A stretch of DNA of 64,000 nt from UBA952 sp044361535 (GCA_044361535.1 JBIKIQ010000001.1:378687-442686); one strand, 5' to 3'. Numbered from the stretch's first letter, positions 15,980-23,468 are shown. Notes: generated by a model not told the origin, from the sequence alone. Numbers and translations are program-made.

Positions 15980-16370
15980 AAGATCGAATTTTAATGCGGC
16001 TCATCGCTTGTATCGGCCCGAATGGAGTGATGAGAAAAATCAAGCCATTTTTGGTAAGTGTAATAATCCAAATTTTCATGGACATAATTATACGCTTGAG
16101 GTTTGGATTGAAGGAGAAATAGATCCTGAAACTGGCTATGTCATTGATTTAAAGATTGTCAAAGATCTTGTTAAGCAAGAAATTGAAGAGCGATTTGATC
16201 ATCGTAATTTAAATTTAGATTGCTCTGAGTTTGAAAATGTGATTCCAACAGCAGAAAATATTGCCGTTGTTTGTTATAATCTATTGCGTGACAAGATTGC
16301 GTCAGATTTCAAGTTAACCATTCGACTGTGGGAAACTGAAAATAATATTGTTGAGTACAACGGAATATGA
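15966..16370 (+). CDS. queD: 6-carboxytetrahydropterin synthase / PTPS family protein
   Basis: 134 aa from the ATG at 15966; a TTG start 27 bases upstream is less likely because family members begin close to the 'R-FNAAHRL' strand. Zinc ligands are His in FNAAHRL and the two in NFHGHNY; the catalytic Cys is in FGKCNNPN, the catalytic triad partners in FDHRNLN, and the substrate-anchoring Glu is in LWETENN. The usual role is the first committed step of queuosine synthesis (from dihydroneopterin triphosphate). No other que genes are nearby; the gene is in the tail of the crt operon (14-base overlap with idi). A pterin role other than queuosine is possible. Confidence 0.85.
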   Translation: MRVCRRSNFNAAHRLYRPEWSDEKNQAIFGKCNNPNFHGHNYTLEVWIEGEIDPETGYVIDLKIVKDLVKQEIEERFDHRNLNLDCSEFENVIPTAENIAVVCYNLLRDKIASDFKLTIRLWETENNIVEYNGI

Positions 16371-16428
16371 CCCTGAAGAGTGTTCGTTCTAATTCTCATT
16401 TTTTTTCATCAAATTTGCCTTTTAAAGA

Positions 16429-17793
16429 ATGATGAAAATACTATCTCTACTAATTTGTCTGTGTTTCTTTCCACTTTGTTTTTCTCAAAAAGGGGATAGT
16501 ATCTTTATTGAAAAAATCTATCATGAAGCATTAATAGAGGGAAATTCCTATGAAAATCTTCGAAGTTTGTGCAAGGATGTAGGTAATCGTTTGTCAGGAA
16601 CAGCGGGAGCTCAAATGGCTGTAGAATGGGCCAAATCAACGTTGGAGAAATACGGTTTTGATACAGTTTATCTGCAAAAGATCATGGTTCCTCACTGGGA
16701 CAGGGGTACTACTGAACGAGCGTGGCTTCAAATAGGTGATCGTAAAATTGCATTAAGTATTTTGGCACTTGGAGGATCCGTTGGAACCGAAGGCTTATTG
16801 AAAGGTGAAATCATTGCGTTTAATTCATTAAGTGACTTAAAAAAGGCTTCTTATTCTGAAATACAAGGAAAAGTTGTTTTCATAAATCAGCGAATGAATG
16901 ATGAGGAAATAAATACATTTCGTGCTTATGGTAGCTGTAGTTCAATGAGAGTAGATGGTGCTGTAGAAGCGGCAAAACTAGGAGCGAAAGCGGTTATAAT
17001 ACGTTCTCTTGGATTGGCTATCGATGATCATCCACACACTGGTGTGATGAAATATGAAAATGGCATTAAGAAAATTCCTGCTGTTGCCCTTTCTACGCAA
17101 GATTCAGACGAGCTTTTTGAGTTATTAAGCAAAAATAAGGTAAGTGTTTTACTTGATTTGAATTGTAGAACTCTTGAAGATAAACCATCTTTTAATGTTA
17201 TTGCTGAAATAAGGGGTAGTAAAAAACTGAATGAAATTATCACCTTTGGAGGTCATTTAGATTCGTGGGATACGGGTGAAGGTGCTCATGATGATGGTGC
17301 TGGTGTGGTTCATTGTATGGAAGCTCTCCGGATTTTACAAAAATTAAACTATAAGCCTGAAAGAACCCTGCGTGTTGTACTTTTTATGAATGAAGAGAAT
17401 GGAAATAGGGGAGGAAAGGGATATGCAGATTGGGTTGTTTCAAAAGGTGAAAAACATATAGCTGCTTTGGAAAGTGATCGAGGAGGATTTGCTCCAAGGG
17501 GATTTTCATGTGATGGAACAGCTGAACAAGTTAGATTTCTAAAAACTCTTGAGCCCTTGATGAAAAAATATGAGTTGCATGTTTTTGAAAAAGGTTATGG
17601 CGGAGTGGATATAGGACCGTTAAAATCGAAGTTTTCAAATATTCCTTTATTTGGATTTGTCCCTGATTCACAACGTTATTTTGATTTTCATCATACGCCA
17701 AATGATATTTTTGAAAATGTAAATAAACGAGAATTAGAGTTAGGAGCAGCAGCAGTATGTTCATTTATTTATCTTCTCGACTTAAATTTGTAA
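16429..17793 (+). CDS. Secreted M28 family zinc aminopeptidase
   Basis: 454 aa exported peptidase: signal peptide (about 1-20, ending CFSQ), an N-terminal region, a PA insert (about 115-225), and the M28 core. Metal ligands are visible as GGHLDSWDTG (His, Asp), GAHDDGAGV (bridging Asp), the catalytic/metal Glu pair FMNEENGNRGG, ALESDRGG (Asp), and DFHHTPND (His). This arrangement matches the carboxypeptidase Q/aminopeptidase branch. ATG codons occur at 16429 and 16432. Probably acts on peptides in the periplasm or medium. Confidence 0.9.
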   Translation: MMKILSLLICLCFFPLCFSQKGDSIFIEKIYHEALIEGNSYENLRSLCKDVGNRLSGTAGAQMAVEWAKSTLEKYGFDTVYLQKIMVPHWDRGTTERAWLQIGDRKIALSILALGGSVGTEGLLKGEIIAFNSLSDLKKASYSEIQGKVVFINQRMNDEEINTFRAYGSCSSMRVDGAVEAAKLGAKAVIIRSLGLAIDDHPHTGVMKYENGIKKIPAVALSTQDSDELFELLSKNKVSVLLDLNCRTLEDKPSFNVIAEIRGSKKLNEIITFGGHLDSWDTGEGAHDDGAGVVHCMEALRILQKLNYKPERTLRVVLFMNEENGNRGGKGYADWVVSKGEKHIAALESDRGGFAPRGFSCDGTAEQVRFLKTLEPLMKKYELHVFEKGYGGVDIGPLKSKFSNIPLFGFVPDSQRYFDFHHTPNDIFENVNKRELELGAAAVCSFIYLLDLNL

Positions 17794-17818
17794 GTACATA
17801 GAAAAATACCTGATTAAA

Positions 17819-19030
17819 ATGAAATTTGATATTGCAATTATTGGTGGAGGAATTGTTGGGGCGGCAACTCTTTATAAGCTTCAAAAGAAATTCCCATTGT
17901 TAAAATTAGTTTTGATTGAAAAAGAGAAAGAACTAGCCTCTCATCAAACAGGTCATAATTCAGGTGTTATTCATTCAGGTTTATATTACAAACCAGGTTC
18001 ATTAAAGGCAAAGAATTGTTTTGACGGAAGACATGAATTGGTAGCGTTTGCAAAGGAGCATGGAATCAGCTATGATATTTGTGGAAAAGTGATTGTTGCA
18101 ACAGATCAAAAGGAATTACCAAATTTGGATCGCATTTTTGAAAATGGTGTTCAAAATAAAATTGAAGGCATAAAAAAAATAAGTGCGGCAGAGGTAAAAG
18201 AAATTGAACCATTTGTTGAGTGTATTGCGGGCATTTACGTACCCGTTACTGGAATAATTGATTTCCGAGGAGCTACTACCAAAATGGTTGAATTAGCATT
18301 AGCAATCAATTCAGAAAGTGAGGTAAGACTTTCAACGGAGTTTTTAAGTGTTGATAAGGAAAAAGATTACTCAGTTATTCATACCAATAACGGTACTTTA
18401 GAGTCGCGTTTTTTAGTATATTGTTCCGGATTACAAGCAGATCGATTAGCTAAAAAAGATGGCGTTAAGTTAAAGGAACAGGTTGTTCCATTTCGTGGAG
18501 ATTATTATGAATTAACAAATCAAGCGAAACATAAGGTGAAAAACTTGATTTATCCGGTTCCCGATCCAAACTTTCCTTTCTTAGGAGTTCATTTTACGCG
18601 AATGGTTGATGGTAATGTGGAATGTGGTCCAAATGCCGTTTTTTCGTTTAAACGAGAAGGATATAATAAAACAGATTTTTCCTTACGTGATACGTGGGAG
18701 GCATTGACTTATCAAGGAACATGGAAGTTATTTTTTAGTAATATCAAATATGCTATCGATGAATACAGGCGCGCTTTTTCAAAAAGATTGTTCCTGAAGT
18801 CACTTCAACGCATGATTCCTTCGTTAACTATGGATGATATTAAGCCGGCGAGGGCAGGGGTAAGAGCCCAATTGCTATCGCAAAATGGAGATACAAGAGA
18901 TGATTTTAGAATTGAACATCACGAGAATTCAATTCATGTTCTTAATGCACCATCGCCAGCTGCTACAGCTTCTTTATCTATTGGAAATCACATTACTCAA
19001 GTTGTTTCTGAAAAATTCAATTTAGCTTAG
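17819..19030 (+). CDS. lhgO: L-2-hydroxyglutarate oxidase (FAD-dependent)
   Basis: 403 aa DAO-family flavoenzyme that oxidises L-2-hydroxyglutarate to 2-oxoglutarate. The N-terminal FAD motif IIGGGIVGAATLYKL is followed by the family signature 'ASHQTGHNSGVIHSGLYYKPGS', and the C-terminus has KPARAGVRAQLLSQNGDTRDDF and 'NAPSPAATASLSIGN', both typical of LhgO. In Bacteroidota it is usually a single gene, as here. It begins 25 bases after the peptidase stop; whether they share a transcript is unclear. Confidence 0.9.
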   Translation: MKFDIAIIGGGIVGAATLYKLQKKFPLLKLVLIEKEKELASHQTGHNSGVIHSGLYYKPGSLKAKNCFDGRHELVAFAKEHGISYDICGKVIVATDQKELPNLDRIFENGVQNKIEGIKKISAAEVKEIEPFVECIAGIYVPVTGIIDFRGATTKMVELALAINSESEVRLSTEFLSVDKEKDYSVIHTNNGTLESRFLVYCSGLQADRLAKKDGVKLKEQVVPFRGDYYELTNQAKHKVKNLIYPVPDPNFPFLGVHFTRMVDGNVECGPNAVFSFKREGYNKTDFSLRDTWEALTYQGTWKLFFSNIKYAIDEYRRAFSKRLFLKSLQRMIPSLTMDDIKPARAGVRAQLLSQNGDTRDDFRIEHHENSIHVLNAPSPAATASLSIGNHITQVVSEKFNLA

Positions 19031-19090
19031 AATTATAATTTAGTTGGTTTTTTCAAAAGTCACGATTATTTAATTTTCGCTCAATAAATA

Positions 19091-19136
19091 CGTATTTATA
19101 CGTAGTTTATTTAGTAAAACACGTAGTCTTTTGTAG
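19091..19136 (+). promoter_or_regulatory. Four-box operator, copy 1
   Basis: CGTA-like boxes start at 19091, 19101, 19122 and 19132, that is at relative positions 0, 10, 31 and 41. They form two pairs with 10-base pitch. Box 1 is 129 bases upstream of the ATG at 19220. The same spacing and distance recur in copies 2 and 3, while the sequence between boxes differs. Nearer the gene, CAACTTTG (one base off the -7 consensus) precedes the ATG. A direct-repeat activator site is inferred. Confidence 0.65.
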
Positions 19137-19219
19137 GTAAGTATTAGTAATTTGACTTTGAATTACTTTAAAAGATTGCTCAAGAGTTTGAAATCGAACA
19201 ACTTTGTCATGTAATCAAA

Positions 19220-19585
19220 ATGAAAAAACAAAAATTCAGAGTTATGAGACCATTTAGCAAAACATCCAAAAAAATAGCAGTAACAGTTTTAATGTTCCTT
19301 ACAGTTTCATTTTCTTCATTTGCGCACAACGATGATCCAAAAGAACCGAAAAAAGTATCAGTTGTCGTAAATGAATTGAAACCTGGTTTTGCCACGTTAT
19401 CTTGGTCTGATTTTTCTATCACGGCTATTCAAATCAATTCCGTAAATGGAACATTTATGCCAGCAATTCCAGTAATGGATGCAACTTCTTTGCATTTGAA
19501 TAATTTAGTCAATGGTTCTTACGAAATTAATTTTTTAGCAGGAGATAAAATAGTAGCATCTGAAACACTAACAGTTTCAAAATAA
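19220..19585 (+). CDS. Small secreted sorting-domain-like protein, copy 1
   Basis: 121 aa. A basic N-terminus and hydrophobic helix end in SFSSFA-HNDD, a good signal peptidase I site near residue 35; the internal ATG at 19241 (MRPFSKTSK) would give a more usual signal length. The mature part is an acidic/basic spacer (DDPKEPKK) and one beta domain with the pattern ITAIQINSVNG, LHLNNLVNGSYEINFL, ASETLTVSK, which resembles the C-terminal sorting (type A) domain of T9SS substrates but without any cargo. Nearly identical to copies at 21267 and 23028. Function unknown. Confidence 0.8.
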   Translation: MKKQKFRVMRPFSKTSKKIAVTVLMFLTVSFSSFAHNDDPKEPKKVSVVVNELKPGFATLSWSDFSITAIQINSVNGTFMPAIPVMDATSLHLNNLVNGSYEINFLAGDKIVASETLTVSK

Positions 19586-19624
19586 ATAATATTTAAGGTT
19601 TAGTTTAGTTGAGTTATCCAAGCG

Positions 19625-19659
19625 AAAGTCCTGTTACAAACGAGTAACGGGACTTTTTT
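19625..19659 (+). terminator. Rho-independent terminator, copy 1
   Basis: AAGTCCTGTTAC pairs with GTAACGGGACTT across the loop AAACGA, with one U-G wobble, followed by six T. The same structure follows copies 2 and 3. It lies between copy 1 and the convergent ATPase gene. Confidence 0.85.
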
Positions 19660-19687
19660 ATTTGATAAAGTCGCTCATTCCCTTCTT

Positions 19688-20857
19688 TTATTCACTTTTT
19701 AGAATTTCGTTCCAGCTTAAAACCTTTCCTAGAGTTCTATTTTGGTTAAATAAACCTGTATGAACAACAGTTTTACTTTCAATTAAAGCAGGATTAAACT
19801 TTTCAAAATAACTCAATCCTTTAAACATTTCAGGCATAATAGTTTGGCTTGCCTTAATTTCTACTAAGTTAATTGTCTCGCTATTTTGCCAAATAAAATC
19901 TATTTCATGGCCAATCGCATCACGCCAAAACCAAAAATCAAGCATTAAATTTTGATGATAGTTCTGTTTTAAATATTCATTTATCACAAAATTTTCAAAT
20001 AAACCACCCTTATATGGGCTCGTTTTAATACTAGTGGCATCTTTAATCTTTAGTAAAAAACATAATAATCCGGTGTCGTAGAAATACAATTTGGGACTTT
20101 TAGTTATACGTTTATTAAAATTGGTATGATACGGTTGAAGTTGATACACAATATAACTTGTTTCTAATACGGAAATCCACGATTTAGCTGTAGGTTGTGA
20201 AATACCACACTCATTTGCGAGAGAATTTAAATTCAATAATTGACCAACGCGAGCTGCACATAGTGAAATAAAGTTCCTAAAACGTTTTAAATCTTTGAGG
20301 TGAATCAGTTCAGATAAATCACGTTCAACATAGGTTTGGATATAATTAGAATAAAATACCTTCGAGGGAATGTCTCTGTCATAAATTGCAGGATAAAAAC
20401 CTTTTTGTAGATTGACACTGTAATCACTATCTAGCCAATTGTTTTGCTGCAATTCTTGAAAATCAAAAGGTAAAAGTTTAAATAAAGCAACTCTGCCGGC
20501 TAGACTTTGAGTTATATTTCGCATTAAATGAAAATTTTGTGACCCAGACAATATATACTGTCCCATAATATTGTTTTCATCTACTTTTGTCTGCAAGTAG
20601 GAGAATAATTCAGGTACTCTTTGTACTTCATCGAAAATAACATATTTATTATATTGTGCTAAGAAACCATTTGGATCCCTTAGAGCATAATTTCTATCAT
20701 CTATGTTTTCTAAATTGATATAAGTATATGAAGGAAATTGCTTTTTTAAAAAGGTTGTTTTCCCTGATTGTCTTGGACCAGTTAATGCAAGTATTGGATA
20801 TTTAGTTAAATAAATTTCCATTTCTTTTTTTATTGTTCTTATTGCGCTCATATACAA
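19688..20857 (-). CDS. AAA ATPase fused to DUF4143 / PD-(D/E)XK-like domain (1 of 2)
   Basis: 389 aa. Walker A GPRQSGKTT lies at residues 27-35, Walker B YVIFDEVQ around 72-79, and a sensor-like LSGSQNF near 115. The C-terminal half is DUF4143 with a nuclease-like core: FENFVINEYL, then GHEIDFIWQN, then LVEIKASQT (E-x-K at about 333-335), i.e. a PD-(D/E)XK arrangement. The biochemical role of this widespread family (COG1373) is unknown. The start is either the ATG at 20857 or the one two codons later. The gene is inserted between two copies of the secreted-protein gene and is preceded by a four-unit, 23-bp-period repeat array at 20905-20991. Confidence 0.85.
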   Translation of the reverse strand: MYMSAIRTIKKEMEIYLTKYPILALTGPRQSGKTTFLKKQFPSYTYINLENIDDRNYALRDPNGFLAQYNKYVIFDEVQRVPELFSYLQTKVDENNIMGQYILSGSQNFHLMRNITQSLAGRVALFKLLPFDFQELQQNNWLDSDYSVNLQKGFYPAIYDRDIPSKVFYSNYIQTYVERDLSELIHLKDLKRFRNFISLCAARVGQLLNLNSLANECGISQPTAKSWISVLETSYIVYQLQPYHTNFNKRITKSPKLYFYDTGLLCFLLKIKDATSIKTSPYKGGLFENFVINEYLKQNYHQNLMLDFWFWRDAIGHEIDFIWQNSETINLVEIKASQTIMPEMFKGLSYFEKFNPALIESKTVVHTGLFNQNRTLGKVLSWNEILKSE

Positions 20858-20904
20858 CTAGTTTCTTTAGGCAAATATAAGAATATTTTTTCATTTTATT
20901 TTTA

Positions 20905-20991
20905 TTAACTTTGAAATTACACTATATATTATTTTGAAATTACATAATATTTAACTTTGAAATTACATTGCCTAATACTTTGAAATATAGT
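20905..20991. repeat. Four tandem repeats, exact 23-bp period, upstream of the ATPase
   Basis: The core A(C/T)TTTGAAATTACA recurs with TTTGAAAT starting at 20910, 20933, 20956 and 20979, exactly 23 bases apart each time; the last copy is degenerate (TTTGAAATATAG). About 9 bases between cores vary. The array begins about 50 bases upstream of the start of the minus-strand ATPase gene. The units are too short and the gaps too small for a CRISPR. Confidence 0.85.
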
Positions 20992-21137
20992 AATATATTA
21001 ATATGCAAATACCTTCGTGATTAGCTAGTATTTGATTGGGTTATTTCAAGGGGAATTAATAGCGTTTTATTTTGTTAAAATTACCTTATGATGTATTTTA
21101 ATGAGATCGTAATTGTTTTAATTTACAACAGTCTATC

Positions 21138-21183
21138 CGTGTTTATACGTAGTTGTTTTAGGCAAATACGTAGAGCATTGTAG
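21138..21183 (+). promoter_or_regulatory. Four-box operator, copy 2
   Basis: CGTG/CGTA/CGTA/TGTA boxes at 21138, 21148, 21169 and 21179 (0, 10, 31, 41), with box 1 again 129 bases upstream of the ATG at 21267. The stretch TACGTAGTTGT is shared with copy 3 but not copy 1, whose spacer is different. Confidence 0.65.
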
Positions 21184-21266
21184 GTAGGATTAAGTAATTT
21201 GAATGCGATTCATAAAAAAAGATTGCTCAGGAGTTTGAAATCGAACAACTTTGTCTTGTAATCAAA

Positions 21267-21632
21267 ATGAAAAAACAAAAATTCAGAGTTATGAGACCAT
21301 TTAGCAAAACATCCAAAAAAATAGCAGTAGCAGTTTTAATGATCGTTACAGTTTCATTTTCTTCATTTGCTCACAACGATGATCCAAAAGAACCTAAAAA
21401 AGTATCGGTTGTCGTAAATGAATTGAAACCAGGTTTTGCCACGTTATCTTGGTCTGATTATACTATCACAGCGATTCAAATAAATTCTGTAAATGGAACG
21501 TTTATGCCGGCAATTCCGGTAATGGATGCAACTTCTTTGCATTTGAATAATTTAGTTAATGGTTCGTACGAAATCAATTTTTTAGCAGGAGATAAAGTAG
21601 TAGCATCTGAAACACTAACAGTTTCAAAATAA
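21267..21632 (+). CDS. Small secreted sorting-domain-like protein, copy 2
   Basis: 121 aa, differing from copy 1 at only a few positions (for example AVLMIVTVSF instead of TVLMFLTVSF, SDYTITA instead of SDFSITA, DKVVAS instead of DKIVAS). It has the same signal peptide, spacer and beta domain, and both the upstream block (about 130 bases) and the downstream terminator are conserved, so a whole transcription unit of about 570 bases has been duplicated. Copies 2 and 3 share the AVLMIV and SDYTI variants and are closer to each other than to copy 1. Confidence 0.8.
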   Translation: MKKQKFRVMRPFSKTSKKIAVAVLMIVTVSFSSFAHNDDPKEPKKVSVVVNELKPGFATLSWSDYTITAIQINSVNGTFMPAIPVMDATSLHLNNLVNGSYEINFLAGDKVVASETLTVSK

Positions 21633-21671
21633 ATAATATTTAAGGTTTAGTTTAGTTGAGTTATCCAAGCG

Positions 21672-21706
21672 AAAGTCCTGTTACAAACGAGTAACGGGAC
21701 TTTTTT
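21672..21706 (+). terminator. Rho-independent terminator, copy 2
   Basis: Same hairpin as copy 1 (AAGTCCTGTTAC / GTAACGGGACTT, one U-G wobble) followed by a T-run. It separates copy 2 from the divergent fourth paralogue. Confidence 0.85.
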
Positions 21707-21779
21707 ATTACAAAAATTGAAACTTTTGTCAAGAAGTACAGTAAATGTTTTTGGATTTCAGAAAACTAACTAACTATTT

Positions 21780-22109
21780 ATGAATCAAAGTATTGTTAAA
21801 ATTGCGCTTGTAATATTTCTTTTTTCAATTTCAAAGGTGACATTCGCTCACAATGAAGATCCTAAGGATCCAAAAAAAGTTTCGGTTTTAGTCAATGATT
21901 TAAAACCTGGTTATGTAACACTTACGTGGGTTGATATTGAAATTACTTCAATTCAAATTTACACTTCTAATGGTCAATTTATTCCGTCTATTCCAGTTTT
22001 AGATGCCACTTCCTTGCATTTAAATGGATTAATAGAAGGTGATTATGAAATTTCTTTTATTAGCGGGAATAAAGTTGTTGCCACTGAAAAATTGACGGTA
22101 AATAAATAA
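21780..22109 (+). CDS. Divergent fourth paralogue of the secreted sorting-domain-like protein
   Basis: 109 aa. It has its own signal peptide (about 1-23, ending VTFA-HNEDP) and the same domain plan as the three near-identical copies: EDPKDPKKVSVLVNDLKPGY, then ITSIQIYTSNGQFIP, LHLNGLIEGDYEISFI and ATEKLTVNK. Roughly half the residues differ from the other copies, so it is an older duplicate. Its upstream region lacks the four-box operator, so it is probably regulated differently. The strand pattern is the T9SS type-A-like one. Function unknown. Confidence 0.75.
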   Translation: MNQSIVKIALVIFLFSISKVTFAHNEDPKDPKKVSVLVNDLKPGYVTLTWVDIEITSIQIYTSNGQFIPSIPVLDATSLHLNGLIEGDYEISFISGNKVVATEKLTVNK

Positions 22110-22138
22110 ATTAGTTCAATTTTATTATTATTGTGATT

Positions 22139-22176
22139 AAATCTAGTTCATCCCATGAATTAGATTTTTTATTTTA
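22139..22176 (+). terminator. Rho-independent terminator after the fourth paralogue
   Basis: AAATCTAGTTCAT pairs with ATGAATTAGATTT across a CCC loop, with one G-U wobble, followed by TTTTATTTT. Its sequence is unrelated to the hairpin shared by copies 1-3. Confidence 0.8.
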
Positions 22177-22206
22177 GAATAAATTTTTTATCCACTAGTT
22201 TACCTT

Positions 22207-22839
22207 ATGAAGTATAAGTTTATATTGTTTCTACTTATTGGGATTTTCAAAATAGGATACACGCAAACGATATCAATAGGCTCTCAAATTTGGTGTGATA
22301 AAAATCTGGATGTAACAATGTTTCGAAACGGAGATTCAATTCTTGAAGTTAAAACACTTGATGAATGGGAAAAAGCTGGAGAAAATCAACAACCGGCGTG
22401 GTGTTATTACAACTTTGATGCTGCGAATGGATGCAAATTCGGGAAATTGTATAATTGGTATGCTGTAAATGATAATCGTGGTTTGGCTCCAACAGGTTAT
22501 CATATCCCATCTGATTTTGAATGGACGAGGTTATCAGATTTTTTAGGCGGAAATAAGATTGCTGGAAAATTTTTAAAAATGGAAAGGATTCTTGAACATG
22601 AAATTCAAGTTGGGGGTTGGAACGGAAATAATTCAACTGGTTTTTCAGGTCTTCCCGGAGGATATGGATTTTATTTCGGTGGTTTTGATTTTATTGGTTC
22701 CTATGGATACTTTTGGACTTCAACCGAAGGCAGTGTCGAATCTGCTTATACTCGTCTTTTAAGCGGCGAAGATGATGTCTTGGCAAGGGCGAGCTACTTC
22801 AAAGGTGGAGGCTTATCTGTTCGCTGTTTGAAGAATTAG
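22207..22839 (+). CDS. Secreted protein with fib_succ_major domain
   Basis: 210 aa. Signal peptide (about 1-19, ending GYTQ) followed by one Fibrobacter-succinogenes-major-paralogous domain: IGSQIWCDKNLDVTMFRNGD, CKFGKLYNWYAVNDNRGLAP, TGYHIPSDFEWTRL, FWTSTEG and SVRCLKN at the very end. These proteins are exported and probably surface-associated, with unknown ligand. A paralogue lies at 38640. The gene sits between the fourth paralogue and copy 3 of the secreted-protein repeat. Confidence 0.85.
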   Translation: MKYKFILFLLIGIFKIGYTQTISIGSQIWCDKNLDVTMFRNGDSILEVKTLDEWEKAGENQQPAWCYYNFDAANGCKFGKLYNWYAVNDNRGLAPTGYHIPSDFEWTRLSDFLGGNKIAGKFLKMERILEHEIQVGGWNGNNSTGFSGLPGGYGFYFGGFDFIGSYGYFWTSTEGSVESAYTRLLSGEDDVLARASYFKGGGLSVRCLKN

Positions 22840-22875
22840 GGTATATAAATATTCTCTCATAAAATGTAGTTTATA

Positions 22876-22921
22876 CGTGATTATACGTAGTTGTTTTAGG
22901 CAAACACGTAGAGCTTCGTAG
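22876..22921 (+). promoter_or_regulatory. Four-box operator, copy 3
   Basis: CGTG/CGTA/CGTA/CGTA boxes at 22876, 22886, 22907 and 22917 (0, 10, 31, 41). The distance from box 1 to the ancestral ATG position (23005) is again 129 bases, although that ATG has lost its frame. Confidence 0.65.
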
Positions 22922-23027
22922 GTAGGTTTAAGTAATTTGAATTCGATTCATAATAAAAGATTGCTCAGGAGTTTGAAATCGAACAACTTTGTCATGTAAT
23001 CAAAATGAAAAATAAAAATTCAGAGTT

Positions 23028-23369
23028 ATGAGACCATTTAGCAAAACATCCAAAAAAATAGCAGTAGCAGTTTTAATGATCGTTACAGTTTCATTTTCTT
23101 CTTTTGCGCACAACGATGATCCAAAAGAACCGAAAAAAGTATCGGTTGTCGTAAATGAATTGAAACCAGGTTTTGCCACGCTATCTTGGTCTGATTATAC
23201 TATTACGGCTATTCAAATTAATTCTGTAAATGGAACGTTCATGCCGGCAATTCCGGTAATGGATGCAACTTCTTTGCATTTGAATAATTTAGTCAATGGT
23301 TCTTACGAAATCAATTTTTTAGCAGGAGATAAAATAGTAGCATCTGAAACACTAATAGTTTCAAAATAA
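23028..23369 (+). CDS. Small secreted sorting-domain-like protein, copy 3 (5' end frameshifted)
   Basis: 113 aa from the ATG at 23028. The ATG used in copies 1 and 2 is present at 23005, but a one-base loss plus one substitution makes it read MKNKNSEL and stop at 23031. The stop overlaps the internal ATG as ATGA, so the main frame may be reached by reinitiation or directly. From 23028 on, the protein equals copy 2 except for a few residues (SETLIVSK), and keeps a full signal peptide (MRPFSKTSKK then a hydrophobic core). The gene may therefore still be functional with a shorter N-terminus. Confidence 0.7.
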   Translation: MRPFSKTSKKIAVAVLMIVTVSFSSFAHNDDPKEPKKVSVVVNELKPGFATLSWSDYTITAIQINSVNGTFMPAIPVMDATSLHLNNLVNGSYEINFLAGDKIVASETLIVSK

Positions 23370-23408
23370 ATAATATTCAAGGTTTAGTTTAGTTGAGTTA
23401 TCCAAGCG

Positions 23409-23447
23409 AAAGTCCTGTTACAAACGAGTAACAGGACTTTTATTTTT
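23409..23447 (+). terminator. Rho-independent terminator, copy 3
   Basis: AAGTCCTGTTAC pairs perfectly with GTAACAGGACTT: the U-G wobble of copies 1 and 2 is a U-A pair here, which supports the stem as real RNA structure. TTTATTTTT follows. Confidence 0.85.
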
Positions 23448-23468
23448 AAAACAGATTTAATCAAAAAA

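Larger units (their letters stand above)
20858..21266. other. 409-base intergenic region with repeat array and operator
   Basis: No gene is seen. From left to right it holds the leader of the minus-strand ATPase gene, the 23-bp tandem repeat array (20905-20991), an AT-rich stretch (about 20992-21130) in which I see nothing, and the conserved upstream block (21130-21266) of secreted-protein copy 2, with its four-box operator. Confidence 0.7.

Noticed and set aside
20906..20963. Plus-strand promoters from TAACTTTG copies in the 23-bp array
   Set aside because: Two of the four units fit TAnnTTTG on the plus strand, but the other two do not, and no plus-strand gene starts near; the match is probably incidental to the repeat.
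20905..20991. CRISPR-like array
   Set aside because: Units recur every 23 bases with a 14-base core and 9 variable bases; CRISPR repeats and spacers are both much longer, and no cas gene or leader is present. Same reasoning for 44344-44427.
19085..23447. Insertion-sequence or transposon explanation of the repeated units
   Set aside because: No transposase, no terminal inverted repeats and no target duplications were seen; the repeat is a complete gene with operator and terminator.
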